The notes beneath the pieces were generated by a model, which ran no database searches, was not told the DNA's origin, and saw only the letters and a list, made by a program, of their open reading frames with translations. From Methylophilaceae bacterium (GTDB taxonomy: Bacteria > Pseudomonadota > Gammaproteobacteria > Burkholderiales > Methylophilaceae), in assembly GCA_017858095.1 (NCBI GenBank), contig JAFMCB010000006.1, forward strand, positions 1 through 55,394: 55,394 nt of DNA, given 5' to 3'. Shown here one piece after another: positions 8,783-18,259 of this stretch. Both the position numbers and the translations under genes were made by a program. Numbering within the stretch: the stretch's first letter is position 1; each line of letters starts with the position of its first letter.

Positions 8783-9139
8783 ATGTTACTTGATAGCGAT
8801 ACGTTGAAACATGAGCTTGAGCTACTAGATGGTTGGAAAATCGATGACAATTCAATATCTCGAGTAATTCCGATGCATAATTGGAAGGGTGTTTTAATGC
8901 TTGCAAATGCTATTGCACACCTTGCTGAACAAGCCTGGCATCATCCTGATTTAATGCTAACTTTTTCTTCAATAACAATAAAATTAACAACTCATGACGA
9001 AGGGGGTATTACCGATAGAGATATTATCCTAGCAAAAAAAATTGACGCATTGGTGAATTGGGATCCTAAAGCCGAAAATAAATTTATGGGGACACCTCAT
9101 GATGATGAATTTAAGTATATTAAGAAAGATAACTCCTAG
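8783..9139 (+). CDS. phhB: Pterin-4a-carbinolamine dehydratase
   Basis: 118 residues covering the whole PCD/DCoH fold. The family signature EQAWHHPDL (about 50-58) and the LTTHDEGGITDRDIILA block follow each other as expected. The enzyme dehydrates 4a-hydroxytetrahydrobiopterin in aromatic hydroxylation. In bacteria without phenylalanine hydroxylase it is thought to have other pterin roles. Here it sits 2 bp after pabB, so a folate or methanopterin context is more likely than phenylalanine breakdown (inference). Its TAG stop abuts the stop of the efflux gene on the other strand. Confidence 0.92.
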   Translation: MLLDSDTLKHELELLDGWKIDDNSISRVIPMHNWKGVLMLANAIAHLAEQAWHHPDLMLTFSSITIKLTTHDEGGITDRDIILAKKIDALVNWDPKAENKFMGTPHDDEFKYIKKDNS

Positions 9140-12100
9140 CTAAAACTCTTTTTTTGTAAAACTGCCAAAGTTGAGAAGTATTGTGGGTAGTATTAGTAAA
9201 TTTAAAATGGTTGACGTAAATAGACCTCCGATAATTATTGTTGCCATGGGGCCTTCAATTTCTTTTCCAGGCTGACCTGAGCCCAGAGCAATAGGTGTTA
9301 GCGCTAAACCAGCAACTAAAGCTGTCATGAGTATTGACGGTAACCTTTCTTTTGCACCCTGAATGCAAGTTTCAAGATTCCATAAGTGGCCTTCATTTTC
9401 AATTAAATGTTGATAATGTGAAATCAGCATAATTGAATTTCTCAGCGTGATACCAAAAAGTGTAACAAACCCAACTAACGACCCGATTGAAACCCATCCA
9501 CCGTAAAACAGAGCGGCTATCACTCCACCAATTAAAGCAAATGGTAAGTTGAGCACCGTAAGACTTAGATTACGTAGCGAACCAAAAGCGATGTAGAGCA
9601 TCAGAAGAACCGCACTGCCTGCTAACATCGAATGTGTAATTAACTCTTCTCGGGATTTAGCATTTTCTTGAGCAGAGCCAGTGAGTTCAAAATATACCCC
9701 ATCATTCAAGTCTAATTCATTTATTTTTTCTTTTAGTTCTTCAATAAAATCATCAATATCACGTTTATCTATGTTTGCAGTAATGGTTTGAACCCGCTTT
9801 CCATCCTGATGTAAAATTTTTGAACGACCATTTTGCTGAGAAATATCAGCGACTTGATCAAGGGAAAATATTTTATTATTAGCACCGCGCACAGGAAGTT
9901 TTTTAATATCAGAAATGTCATCTTTGTAGGAATAATCAAGAGTTAACACCACTGGAATTTTAGTAACCCCATCATAAACCACAGCACCCGGATAACCCTC
10001 ATAGGCGGCTCGAATAGTATTTAATACTTCACTTTTGCTAATACCGAGCCGAGAAATTTTAGCTTGGTTTAAGCTGATTTTTACTTCAGGTGTACCTGGT
10101 GGCGATTGCAGGGTGATGTCTTTAGATCCCTGAATATTTTCTAACAAATAAGCAATCTTTTGTGCGTCTTGGTCAATAGCGTCCAAACTATTGCCAAACA
10201 AGTTGATAACAACGGCTGCATTATATCCAGATATGGTTTCTTCTATTCTTTCCGTTAAAAAAGTATTGATAGCAAAATTAACCCCAACAAACCCATTCAT
10301 TTCAGTATCTTTACCATGTAAAATATTGTTTATTTCACCCAATATACGATCTTGACTAGGCCCATCTAATGGATCTAGTTCAATTTCAAACTCACTGTAA
10401 TGCGTTCCAAATGTATCGGCACCCATTGGTGATCTGCCCACCCACTGTGCAACTGACTTTATCCCATCGATCTGCCTTAGTTGATTTGTTACTAAATTAC
10501 CAATTCGAATAGATTCTTTTTCTGAGGTTCCAGGATAGGCCGTCATGTGCATAATAAAGTGACCTTCGTGCAGTGGGGGAATAAATTGTGTTTTAAGAAA
10601 GGGAATGAAGGCCAGCCCAACACTGATTAAAAATAATGAGATAAACACAATAAGCTTTGATTGGCTTTCAATCTTTCTTAGAATTTTTTCGTAATTTCTT
10701 TTGATAACGCTAATTACTGGGGAATCTTGACTTTCAATATTTGAGTAACCCAGCATTAAGTAACATAAAGCAGGCGTCACCGTTAATGCGACAAATAAAG
10801 AGGCAATAATTGATGAAATGTAAGCTATGCCCAGAGGCCCAAATAATTTACCCGCAACTCCCGAAAGGGAAAGTAGGGGCAGGAAGACAAGTACTATTAT
10901 GATTGTTGCGAATACAACCGATTTCCTCACTTCCATGGATGAGCTGAAAACTACTTGGTGGATAGGCAGGGGCTTTGCTTTTGTTTTATTTTGCCGTAAA
11001 CGGCGGAATATATTTTCAACATCAATAATGGCATCATCAACAACCTCCCCAAGTGCGATAGCAAGCCCACTAAGTACCATGACATTCAAACCCATATTAA
11101 AGTAGCTCATGACACATATTGCAGATAATAAGGAAATAGGGATGGCAATTGCAGAAATAAATGCAGTTTTAATGTTAAAAAGAAAAAAATATAAGATTGA
11201 GATAACCATTGTGGCGCCCACAATAATGTCAAATCTTAAGCCTTTGATTGATGCGTCGATAAAATTTGCAGGTTTAAATAAGTCAGGATAAAGTTGAATA
11301 GATTCTTCATCCAGTAAGGGTTTTAAGCTTCCAAGTGCAGCCTCTAAATCAGAAGTTAATTTATAGGTATTTGAGCCTAATTGACCTTGCACTGATAGGT
11401 AAACACCGACTTCTTCATTGATTGAGACTGCGCTGATTGAGGGCGCAGCCCCATGAATTACATTTGCTATTTGATCAACAAAAATTATTTGATTCGAACC
11501 ATTAATAATAGGAGTTTTTTTAAAATCCTCAACATTTTTTGATTGGCCGTCTGTATTTATAATAATTCGCTGATTGTTATTCTCAATGAAGCCGCCTCCA
11601 ATTAAGCCTGTTGAATTTTTTACTGCATCTATTACCTGGTTGATTGAAATATCATGTTTGACTAATTTATTAGGATCAATTTGAATCTGAATTTGTTCAA
11701 CTGAGCCTCCAAATCGATTCACATCCGCAACACCTTGCACTGACATGAGATGTGGAATGATGACTTTTTCAGCGAAGTTTCGAAGCTCAATACCATTTTT
11801 ATTGTTTGACACGATACCAACACCTAATACTGTAGAGGCGGATGACGTGAGCGGAGTAATGGTTGGGATGACACCCTCCGGCATTGAGGTTGTTAATGTT
11901 GACAATTTTTCAGCAATGGATTGTCGGTTCATGTAGATATCGGTATCCTCTTCAAAGATAATGGTGACCACCGATAGCCCTGGTATGGACTGCGATCTTA
12001 TTTGTTTTATACCAATCGTCCCACCAATGACTTGCTCAATAGGTTTAGAAACTAACGTTTCCACTAAATCGGCTGAAAAACCAGGGGATTCGGTTTGAAT

Positions 12101-12244
12101 GACGACTTGTGTGGGAGAGAATTCAGGGAACACATTTAATGGACTTAAGCGTATTTGATATATTCCATAAGCAATAATTAATAATGCCAGCCCAACTATT
12201 ACACCTGGATATCGAATAGAAAAGCGAATTAAAGCAGCCATCAT
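9140..12244 (-). CDS. RND efflux permease, heavy-metal-efflux-like (CzcA/CusA type)
   Basis: 1034 residues with the 12-helix, two-loop RND plan: a first helix at 7-27, a large periplasmic loop, a helix cluster (about 335-530), a second loop and a final helix cluster (about 860-1025). The TM4 proton-relay region reads GEVVDDAIIDVENIFRR, rich in acids as in the HME branch. It would be the inner-membrane, proton-driven pump of a tripartite system whose adaptor and outer-membrane channel genes lie directly upstream. The substrate cannot be fixed; no metal-resistance regulator or soluble metal-binding protein is nearby. Organic substrates remain possible. Confidence 0.88.
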   Translation of the reverse strand: MMAALIRFSIRYPGVIVGLALLIIAYGIYQIRLSPLNVFPEFSPTQVVIQTESPGFSADLVETLVSKPIEQVIGGTIGIKQIRSQSIPGLSVVTIIFEEDTDIYMNRQSIAEKLSTLTTSMPEGVIPTITPLTSSASTVLGVGIVSNNKNGIELRNFAEKVIIPHLMSVQGVADVNRFGGSVEQIQIQIDPNKLVKHDISINQVIDAVKNSTGLIGGGFIENNNQRIIINTDGQSKNVEDFKKTPIINGSNQIIFVDQIANVIHGAAPSISAVSINEEVGVYLSVQGQLGSNTYKLTSDLEAALGSLKPLLDEESIQLYPDLFKPANFIDASIKGLRFDIIVGATMVISILYFFLFNIKTAFISAIAIPISLLSAICVMSYFNMGLNVMVLSGLAIALGEVVDDAIIDVENIFRRLRQNKTKAKPLPIHQVVFSSSMEVRKSVVFATIIIVLVFLPLLSLSGVAGKLFGPLGIAYISSIIASLFVALTVTPALCYLMLGYSNIESQDSPVISVIKRNYEKILRKIESQSKLIVFISLFLISVGLAFIPFLKTQFIPPLHEGHFIMHMTAYPGTSEKESIRIGNLVTNQLRQIDGIKSVAQWVGRSPMGADTFGTHYSEFEIELDPLDGPSQDRILGEINNILHGKDTEMNGFVGVNFAINTFLTERIEETISGYNAAVVINLFGNSLDAIDQDAQKIAYLLENIQGSKDITLQSPPGTPEVKISLNQAKISRLGISKSEVLNTIRAAYEGYPGAVVYDGVTKIPVVLTLDYSYKDDISDIKKLPVRGANNKIFSLDQVADISQQNGRSKILHQDGKRVQTITANIDKRDIDDFIEELKEKINELDLNDGVYFELTGSAQENAKSREELITHSMLAGSAVLLMLYIAFGSLRNLSLTVLNLPFALIGGVIAALFYGGWVSIGSLVGFVTLFGITLRNSIMLISHYQHLIENEGHLWNLETCIQGAKERLPSILMTALVAGLALTPIALGSGQPGKEIEGPMATIIIGGLFTSTILNLLILPTILLNFGSFTKKEF

Positions 12245-12250
12245 GAAGCC

Positions 12251-13303
12251 TTAATCCTCATTTTCATTTTTAATTTGATATTTAAATTCTTCTGATAATA
12301 ATAATTGTGCGCCGTCAGTTACCAAAAAATCATTTTCTAAAAGATCTTCTTGGTTAATAAGCCAACCATTTTCTGTTTCGTGAGGGTTTTGAAGTGGCTT
12401 CCTTAAGAATTTAGGAACGTTAGGGTCTCGAATGTATACCCAAGATTTACCATGACTCCAAACCACAGCTTCTTTGGGAATAAAGAGATAATTGGTATTA
12501 GCTTGTTCGCTAGACAGTTTTACCATCAGTTTTGAGCCCGATGGGACTAAAATATTTTCAACCAGGTAATAAAAACTTTCTCCCTGGATGGATCGATTTA
12601 GTTTCGGTGAAGGCCCTATCAGCGATCCTTGATAATTCGTTTGATCATTGGTATTGAAAAGCGAAATACTGTTAGGAAGTTTTTGATCAAACTTCTTTCG
12701 ATCGATTGTTACATGAGCTAATGAGCATTGATTCATTATTAAACAATTTTTTCTGTTTTCGTTAGTGATTAATTTTACGAAATATTCTCCCCAGTTATAG
12801 CGCACTGAATTTTTGATTGATTGCAATTCACTCTCAGTGATACTGTATTCATTATTCAGATTATTGACTAAAATTTCCTGCTCATGGACCACTTTATCTG
12901 CAATGTTTTTATTATCATTATTTAGTTTTATAAATTTTTCTAGATGCTCTCTTTCCTCTTTAATTTGCGCACTTAATTTATTTAATAAAAAATAATTTTT
13001 TTTAATTAATTTACTTGCCTCAATTAGTTCGTTGGTATCAAGTATTTCACCATGTGAAGATATCTCTTTTTCAAAACTCGTTGCAGTAATGGGCTGGGTT
13101 TGTATACGACTATTTTTTTCAACTGCTTCAGAGAGGACCACATAGGTTAAGCCACTTTCATTCAATGTGTAATCAACGATGACCTCGTCTTCGAGCTCTT
13201 CCTCATTAAACAACTCATCTTTAGAAACAAGAATAAGCAACCAAATAAGCACAAGAATCAGGAGTGACTGAGTAATTATTATTAAAAAAGATTTATTGTT
13301 CAT
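12251..13303 (-). CDS. Divergent periplasmic adaptor of the RND efflux system
   Basis: 350 residues from the chosen ATG at 13303. The frame is open to 13369, but MNNKSFLIIITQSLLILVLIWLL is a natural membrane-anchor start and overlaps the upstream stop by 11 bp. After the anchor (6-25) come an acidic linker, a coiled-coil hairpin (about 94-163, rich in Lys/Glu/Asn) and beta-rich C-terminal parts (FIPKEAVVWSHGKSWVYI is typical of adaptor barrels). The usual lipoyl half-motifs are hard to find. The region where the second half should be carries a Cys187-x5-Cys193 pair instead. The function is assigned mainly from position between the channel and pump genes. Confidence 0.72.
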   Translation of the reverse strand: MNNKSFLIIITQSLLILVLIWLLILVSKDELFNEEELEDEVIVDYTLNESGLTYVVLSEAVEKNSRIQTQPITATSFEKEISSHGEILDTNELIEASKLIKKNYFLLNKLSAQIKEEREHLEKFIKLNNDNKNIADKVVHEQEILVNNLNNEYSITESELQSIKNSVRYNWGEYFVKLITNENRKNCLIMNQCSLAHVTIDRKKFDQKLPNSISLFNTNDQTNYQGSLIGPSPKLNRSIQGESFYYLVENILVPSGSKLMVKLSSEQANTNYLFIPKEAVVWSHGKSWVYIRDPNVPKFLRKPLQNPHETENGWLINQEDLLENDFLVTDGAQLLLSEEFKYQIKNENED

Positions 13304-14720
13304 AGAAATCAGTTGCGTAATTAAAGATATTGATTTGAAAAATAGCCTCAGCCTCAAGTCCAAGATCAATTAAATTATATATGGCATCATGCAGTTGTCG
13401 GTCAAATTTTGATAAATTTATTAACTCTCTTTCAAGCTCCAATCGATCCAATAAACCCTCATTAAACCTCTTCATAAGTTGATCACTTAAATCATTTTTT
13501 TTTGAATTTATTTTTCGCGCATGAACCAATTGATCCTTGAGATTTGAAAAATTATTCTTTAGTAATTCAATATCATTATTTAGTTGAAATTGATAATTAA
13601 TTATTTTTGCAGCCTCTATGTCTCTAATTTTTTCTGCTCTGGAGATGAACACTTCATTTCTGTTACTTGAGGTGAGCAAAGAATCGATGCCTAATTGCCA
13701 TACATTGTTGCCGAACTCATAAGCATACGCAGGTGAGAATGTAAAATCAGGATATTGTTTCGCATATTCATATTTTAGTTCTGCTTCTCTAATCGCGTAT
13801 GCTGCGAGCATACTTCTTAGGTTAATGTTATGAATAAGTGCATTAGTTTTTATAACATTAATCTTATTTTGATCAAGAAAATTTACTGTAACTTTTTCCA
13901 ATGATTGTTCTAAATCTAAATGATTCATTGGTAATAAGTTAAACTTCTCGGTCGACATACCAACTAACGTTGCAATTTCTTTATTAAGTGCTTGTTGCTG
14001 AAATTGATAATTCGATAAATTTTTATAGACATCATTAAGTTCAAGCGCAAGCAGGTCATAATCAACCCGTGAAGCAATACCCAAATTTACTCTATTAAAA
14101 AGCATATCGAGTATTGATTTTTTTAATTTTACTTCTGCTTTGAAGTTATTTATCAGGTTTTGGTTTTTAGCGAATTTAAAAATCTTTCTAATTAATTCGT
14201 TTTTTAGTTTCCAGTTGATTGATTCATAATTTAATAGAGCAAGTTGAGTCTTATTGAAAGCAATTTCATGCCGTATGATTCGTTTATTTGCTGTCTCAAA
14301 AGTAAATGAAAAGCCAGCACCAAACAGATTTTTTGAAATTTCCTCATTACTATCCCCTTGGCCTATAGCGATACCTATTGAATTTGGTGGGTTTAATAAG
14401 GCAATTTTTTCATCAATCTGGATCGTTTCCCATTCTTTTTTAGCAATTTTAAAATCATGGTTAAAAAATTCTTGAGCAAGCAGCAACTCTTGAAGCCCCC
14501 ATGATTTAAATGGAAGTGAATTTGTTGCATAGTTTTTGTTTTGAAGGAATACAAGAAACTCCTCGTCATCATAATTAGCTGACGTTATTTTTTGGTTTAT
14601 TTGTTCAATCTCAACTTTTGATTCCTCATAAGGCAAGTAACTGCATGAAGTAATTAGCAGTGAAAGCGTAATCATTGGATAGATTAAAAATGAAAAAAAA
14701 GGTGGAATAATTAACTTCAA
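13293..14720 (-). CDS. TolC-family outer-membrane efflux lipoprotein
   Basis: 475 residues. A signal peptide ends in LLITSC, so Cys26 is the probable lipid attachment site. The rest is long alpha-helical, Asn/Leu/Glu-rich sequence with the two-fold repeated helix and strand pattern of outer-membrane efflux proteins. Matching turns are seen in each half (GIASRVDYDLLALEL around 225 and NEGLLDRLELERELINLSK near 435). It is the first gene of the efflux operon (channel, adaptor, pump), the reverse of the more common order. A perfect palindrome 26 bp upstream may be its operator. Confidence 0.82.
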   Translation of the reverse strand: MKLIIPPFFSFLIYPMITLSLLITSCSYLPYEESKVEIEQINQKITSANYDDEEFLVFLQNKNYATNSLPFKSWGLQELLLAQEFFNHDFKIAKKEWETIQIDEKIALLNPPNSIGIAIGQGDSNEEISKNLFGAGFSFTFETANKRIIRHEIAFNKTQLALLNYESINWKLKNELIRKIFKFAKNQNLINNFKAEVKLKKSILDMLFNRVNLGIASRVDYDLLALELNDVYKNLSNYQFQQQALNKEIATLVGMSTEKFNLLPMNHLDLEQSLEKVTVNFLDQNKINVIKTNALIHNINLRSMLAAYAIREAELKYEYAKQYPDFTFSPAYAYEFGNNVWQLGIDSLLTSSNRNEVFISRAEKIRDIEAAKIINYQFQLNNDIELLKNNFSNLKDQLVHARKINSKKNDLSDQLMKRFNEGLLDRLELERELINLSKFDRQLHDAIYNLIDLGLEAEAIFQINIFNYATDFYEQ

Positions 14721-14745
14721 AGTTGTTTATTGGTTTATTTATTAA

Positions 14746-14767
14746 TTTGCTTTAATTGTAAAGCAAA
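14746..14767. promoter_or_regulatory. Perfect 9-bp palindrome upstream of the efflux operon
   Basis: TTTGCTTTA and TAAAGCAAA are separated by only ATTG. The site lies 26 bp before the ATG of the outer-membrane channel gene and upstream of the tRNA-Leu promoter on the other strand. Size and symmetry fit an operator for a dimeric repressor such as TetR or MarR. No T-run follows on either strand, so it is not a terminator. No regulator gene is adjacent. Confidence 0.5.
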
Positions 14768-14827
14768 CCGCTTGTTTTATAACAAAAAATAGTTGGAATT
14801 ATTCCTTTTCCTAATAGACTAAGCTGT

Positions 14828-14833
14828 TATAAT
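14828..14833 (+). promoter_or_regulatory. -10 box of the tRNA-Leu (and tig) promoter
   Basis: A consensus TATAAT in the context TGTTATAATACGCG lies 26 bp upstream of the mature tRNA-Leu 5' end. The -35 is weak (TTTTCC-like near 14806). A GC-rich ACGCG follows, like a discriminator of stable-RNA promoters. Confidence 0.55.
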
Positions 14834-14859
14834 ACGCGATTATTAATTTTAAGGATTTC

Positions 14860-14944
14860 GCGAGAGTGGCGGAATTGGTAGACGCACTGGATTTAGGTTC
14901 CAGCGCCGCAAGGCGTGAGAGTTCGAGTCTCTCTTCTCGCACCA
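14860..14944 (+). tRNA. tRNA-Leu(UAG)
   Basis: 85 nt with encoded CCA. Acceptor GCGAGAG pairs with TTCTCGC (one G-U). The D arm contains GGTAGAC. The anticodon stem CTGGA / TCCAG encloses loop TTTAGGT, giving anticodon TAG. A class II variable arm (CGCCGCAAGGCGT) and T arm GAGAG TTCGAGT CTCTC follow. It lies 18 bp before tig with no terminator between, so a joint transcript cut by RNase P and 3' processing is likely. Confidence 0.96.
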
Positions 14945-14962
14945 ATATTTTAGGAAATTTGT

Positions 14963-16270
14963 ATGGTACAAGCAGTTGAAAAAATAAGTGATATTGAAAG
15001 ACGGGTCAAGGTGACAGTAACTATTGCACCTTTGCAAAATGAGATCACTGACAGATTTAAACAAATCATGAAGACAGCGAGGGTTCAAGGTTTTAGGCCT
15101 GGTAAAGTACCTTTAAATGTTGTGGAACGTCAATATGGCGGTGATGTTAAATCTGAAATCTATGCAAAGGCTATTGAGCAAAAATTTGGTGAATTTATCC
15201 AGGCCAACAACTTACGTGTCGCCGGAATGCCAGACATCCAGCACGAACCACTCGAGAAGGTTACCAAAGATTTTGAATTTACAGCAACCTTTGAAGTTTT
15301 TCCTGAATTCAAACTCGAGGATGTGAAAAAGTTAAAATTAGCCAAACCTGACGTTACCATCACGAAACAGAATATTGAAAAAACAATTGAAGTGATCAGA
15401 AAGCAAAGGGCAACATTCAAAATTGTTGATAGGGCAGCTAAATTAGATGACAAGGTTAATCTTCAACTACAATCCTATATAGATGGAAAAATTGCTGAAT
15501 CTACAGGTAAAGAGCCATTTGAAATTATCTTAGGTGACGCAACCAGAATTAAAACTTTTGATGAGCAAATTTGTGGTTTAAAAAAAGATGATGGCAAAGA
15601 GTTTGAGCTCAAATACCCCAAAGACTACGAAACTGAACAATTGGCTGATAAGACAGTGAAATATGTTGTTAAAGTACTTGACGTTTTTGAGTCGGAGTTG
15701 CCAAAAATTGATGCGGAATTTGCTAAGTCATTAGGTGTCGAAAGCGGCGATGTAAAACAGCTTAATGATGAAATTAATAAGTCATTATCTGAAGAAATTG
15801 AGCGTCGTATTAAACAAAACCTTAAAGAACAAATTTTTAAAGGCTTACTTGACGCCCACAAATTTGATCTGCCTAAATCGCTAATTAATGCTGAAATTAA
15901 TCGTCTAGCACAATTAACCTATCAGAATATGAAGCAAAATGGTGCGGAGGATAAAGATATTAAATTAAACCCAGCCATGTTTGAAGATCGGGCTAAACAG
16001 ATGAGCAAAACCCGTATTATTATTTCGAAAATTGTTGAGCAAAACAAACTCGAAGCTTCTGCTGATCAAATTAAAGGCAAAGTTGAAGAATTTGCTTCAA
16101 ACTATGATGATGTTGATCAAGCAGTAAAATGGTTTTATGAGGATCAAAAGAGACTAGAGGAACCGCGCGCATTGGCGACTGAAGACAATGTAGTCGATTG
16201 GGTTCTAAAGTCATGTAAGCTAGAATCAAAAAAAGTTAGCTTTGATGATGCACTCGCAGGGAAATTTTAA
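14963..16270 (+). CDS. tig: Trigger factor
   Basis: 435 residues, full length. The N-terminal ribosome-binding domain carries the signature GFRPGKVP (43-50). The FKBP-type prolyl isomerase domain (about 150-245) and the alpha-helical chaperone domain follow. It binds nascent chains at the ribosome exit. It heads the tig-clpP-clpX-lon order, and its TAA stop overlaps the clpP ATG by one base. Confidence 0.96.
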   Translation: MVQAVEKISDIERRVKVTVTIAPLQNEITDRFKQIMKTARVQGFRPGKVPLNVVERQYGGDVKSEIYAKAIEQKFGEFIQANNLRVAGMPDIQHEPLEKVTKDFEFTATFEVFPEFKLEDVKKLKLAKPDVTITKQNIEKTIEVIRKQRATFKIVDRAAKLDDKVNLQLQSYIDGKIAESTGKEPFEIILGDATRIKTFDEQICGLKKDDGKEFELKYPKDYETEQLADKTVKYVVKVLDVFESELPKIDAEFAKSLGVESGDVKQLNDEINKSLSEEIERRIKQNLKEQIFKGLLDAHKFDLPKSLINAEINRLAQLTYQNMKQNGAEDKDIKLNPAMFEDRAKQMSKTRIIISKIVEQNKLEASADQIKGKVEEFASNYDDVDQAVKWFYEDQKRLEEPRALATEDNVVDWVLKSCKLESKKVSFDDALAGKF

Positions 16271-16899
16271 TGAAAAAAAACCATCTGGACTCTATCAGTC
16301 ACTTTTCGCCGAATAACCTTGGCTATGTGCCAATGGTTATTGAGCAAAGTGGTCGTGGCGAGCGAGCCTACGATATCTATTCCCGACTTCTCAAAGAGCG
16401 CGTAATTTTTCTTGTAGGGCCTATAGACGATATGACTGCCAATGTGGTTGTCGCGCAAATGCTGTTCTTAGAAGCGGAGAATCCTGATAAGGATATATCT
16501 TTGTATATCAATTCCCCAGGCGGCTCAGTAACTGCTGGAATGGCTATTTATGACACGATGCAATTTATTAAACCAGATGTAAGCACACTGTGTATTGGTC
16601 AAGCTGCAAGTATGGGCGCCTTATTGCTGACTGCTGGAGCAAAAAAGAAGCGCTTTTGTCTGCCCAATTCACGCGTCATGATTCACCAGCCATTAGGGGG
16701 TTTTCAAGGTCAGGCGTCTGATATAGAGATTCATGCAAAAGAGATTTTGTTCCTTAAAGAAAAATTAAATGCAATTCTTTCTAAACATACAGGTCAACCA
16801 CTAGATAAGATTTCGATTGATACTGATCGTGATAATTTTATGAGTGCTGAAAATGCCGTTGACTACGGTATGGTTGACGAGGTTATCGCTAACCGCTAA
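16270..16899 (+). CDS. clpP: ATP-dependent Clp protease proteolytic subunit
   Basis: 209 residues. The catalytic triad is complete: Ser114 ([10 protein letters not shown]), His139 (VMIHQPLGG) and Asp188 ([10 protein letters not shown]). A propeptide-like N-terminus of about 14 residues precedes the mature protease. Fourteen subunits form the chamber fed by ClpX, encoded 23 bp downstream. Translation is probably coupled to tig through the TAATG overlap. Confidence 0.97.
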   Translation: MKKNHLDSISHFSPNNLGYVPMVIEQSGRGERAYDIYSRLLKERVIFLVGPIDDMTANVVVAQMLFLEAENPDKDISLYINSPGGSVTAGMAIYDTMQFIKPDVSTLCIGQAASMGALLLTAGAKKKRFCLPNSRVMIHQPLGGFQGQASDIEIHAKEILFLKEKLNAILSKHTGQPLDKISIDTDRDNFMSAENAVDYGMVDEVIANR

Positions 16900-16922
16900 T
16901 TTGTTTAACAAAACGAGTTGAT

Positions 16923-18200
16923 ATGGCTGATAAAGATAAAGAGAAATCACTTTTCTGTTCCTTTTGCGGAAAGAATCAAACCGAAGTAAAGAAATTAATT
17001 GCAGGCCCTTCTGTTTTTATTTGTAATGAATGTGTCGACTTATGCAATGACATTATCATTGAAGAATCAAAACAACATCAGGTTGAAACCGATAAAACAG
17101 ATTTTGATCTCCTCACACCACAACAATTATTCGATAAATTAGGTGAATATGTGATCGGTCAAAGTGAGGCCAAAAAAAGTTTAGCGGTAGCAGTCTATAA
17201 CCACTATAAACGCCTTAAAGAATTCGATCTGGATGATTCTCTCAATGAGGTCAAAATTGCTAAGAGCAATATTCTATTCATTGGCCCCACAGGATCAGGT
17301 AAAACTTTGCTAGCACAAACACTTGCTGATCTTCTTCAGGTACCCTTTGTTATTGCCGATGCAACGACCTTAACCGAAGCCGGCTATGTCGGTGAAGATG
17401 TTGAGAATATCATGCAAAAGTTATTGCAAAAATGTGATTATGATATTGAAAAGGCGCAAAAAGGTATCGTCTACATAGATGAGGTTGATAAGATTTCAAG
17501 AAAATCAGACAACCCTTCAATTACCAGAGACGTTTCGGGTGAGGGTGTTCAGCAAGCTTTATTAAAATTAATTGAAGGAACAACGGCATCCGTACCTCCT
17601 CAAGGTGGTCGTAAGCATCCAAACCAGGAGTTTGTTCAAATTGATACTACAAATATCCTATTTATTTGTGGTGGAGCTTTTGATGGCTTAGAAAAAATAA
17701 TTCAACAAAGAACAGAAAAAAATAGCATTGGTTTTGGAGCAGAGGTTTTTAATAAAAATGATGTAAAAAACTATACTAATTTAGTACGCATGGTTGAACC
17801 TGAGGATTTAATTAAATTTGGCTTAATACCAGAATTTATAGGTCGATTACCAGTGATTACTACCCTTGATTCTTTAGATAAAGATGCCTTAATGGAGATT
17901 TTACTCAAACCAAAAAATGCATTAACGAAACAATTTAAAAAACTGTTTCTTATGGAAAATGTAGATTTAGAATTTAGAGACGACGCATTAAATGCTATTG
18001 CCGAGAAGGCATTAGAGAGAAAATCTGGTGCACGAGGACTACGATCTATTATTGAAGTTGCCCTAAAGCAAATAATGTTCGATATTCCTAGTGTTTCTAA
18101 TCTTGAAAAAGTGGTCATTGACAAAAATGTTATTTTAAAAAAACATGAGCCTTACATGATTTTCTCTGAATCAAGAAAAGAGCAGTCCAAGCAAAATTAA
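16923..18200 (+). CDS. clpX: ATP-dependent unfoldase ClpX
   Basis: 425 residues. A C4 zinc finger (Cys12, Cys15, Cys34, Cys37) is followed by an AAA+ module with Walker A GPTGSGKT (121-128), Walker [11 protein letters not shown] and the ClpP-docking IGFG loop (in NSIGFGAEV). It recognises, unfolds and feeds substrates to ClpP. Confidence 0.97.
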   Translation: MADKDKEKSLFCSFCGKNQTEVKKLIAGPSVFICNECVDLCNDIIIEESKQHQVETDKTDFDLLTPQQLFDKLGEYVIGQSEAKKSLAVAVYNHYKRLKEFDLDDSLNEVKIAKSNILFIGPTGSGKTLLAQTLADLLQVPFVIADATTLTEAGYVGEDVENIMQKLLQKCDYDIEKAQKGIVYIDEVDKISRKSDNPSITRDVSGEGVQQALLKLIEGTTASVPPQGGRKHPNQEFVQIDTTNILFICGGAFDGLEKIIQQRTEKNSIGFGAEVFNKNDVKNYTNLVRMVEPEDLIKFGLIPEFIGRLPVITTLDSLDKDALMEILLKPKNALTKQFKKLFLMENVDLEFRDDALNAIAEKALERKSGARGLRSIIEVALKQIMFDIPSVSNLEKVVIDKNVILKKHEPYMIFSESRKEQSKQN

Positions 18201-18201
18201 C

Positions 18202-18230
18202 CTTGTAATTTTATACATCGACCTCATAAT
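18202..18230 (+). promoter_or_regulatory. Candidate heat-shock (sigma-32) promoter of lon
   Basis: CTTGTAA (18202-18208), 13 bp, then CCTCATAAT (18222-18230). The heat-shock consensus is CTTGAAA, 13-15 bp, CCCCATnT, so both boxes and the spacing are close. It lies in the 59-bp clpX-lon spacer and would start transcription about 25 nt before the lon ATG. lon is a sigma-32 target in Escherichia coli. Confidence 0.55.
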
Positions 18231-18259
18231 GTAATTGAGCAAAACTAATTAAAAAAATA

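Noticed and set aside
13304-13369. 22-codon upstream extension of the RND adaptor
   Set aside because: It lies wholly inside the channel gene and would put 22 extra residues before a normal membrane anchor.
14793-14798. TTGGAA as -35 of the tRNA-Leu promoter
   Set aside because: The spacer to TATAAT at 14828 would be 29 bp, far too long.
17771-18124. 117-codon minus-strand frame inside clpX
   Set aside because: Antisense shadow of a well-conserved AAA+ gene, with Ser/Ile-rich composition typical of such shadows.
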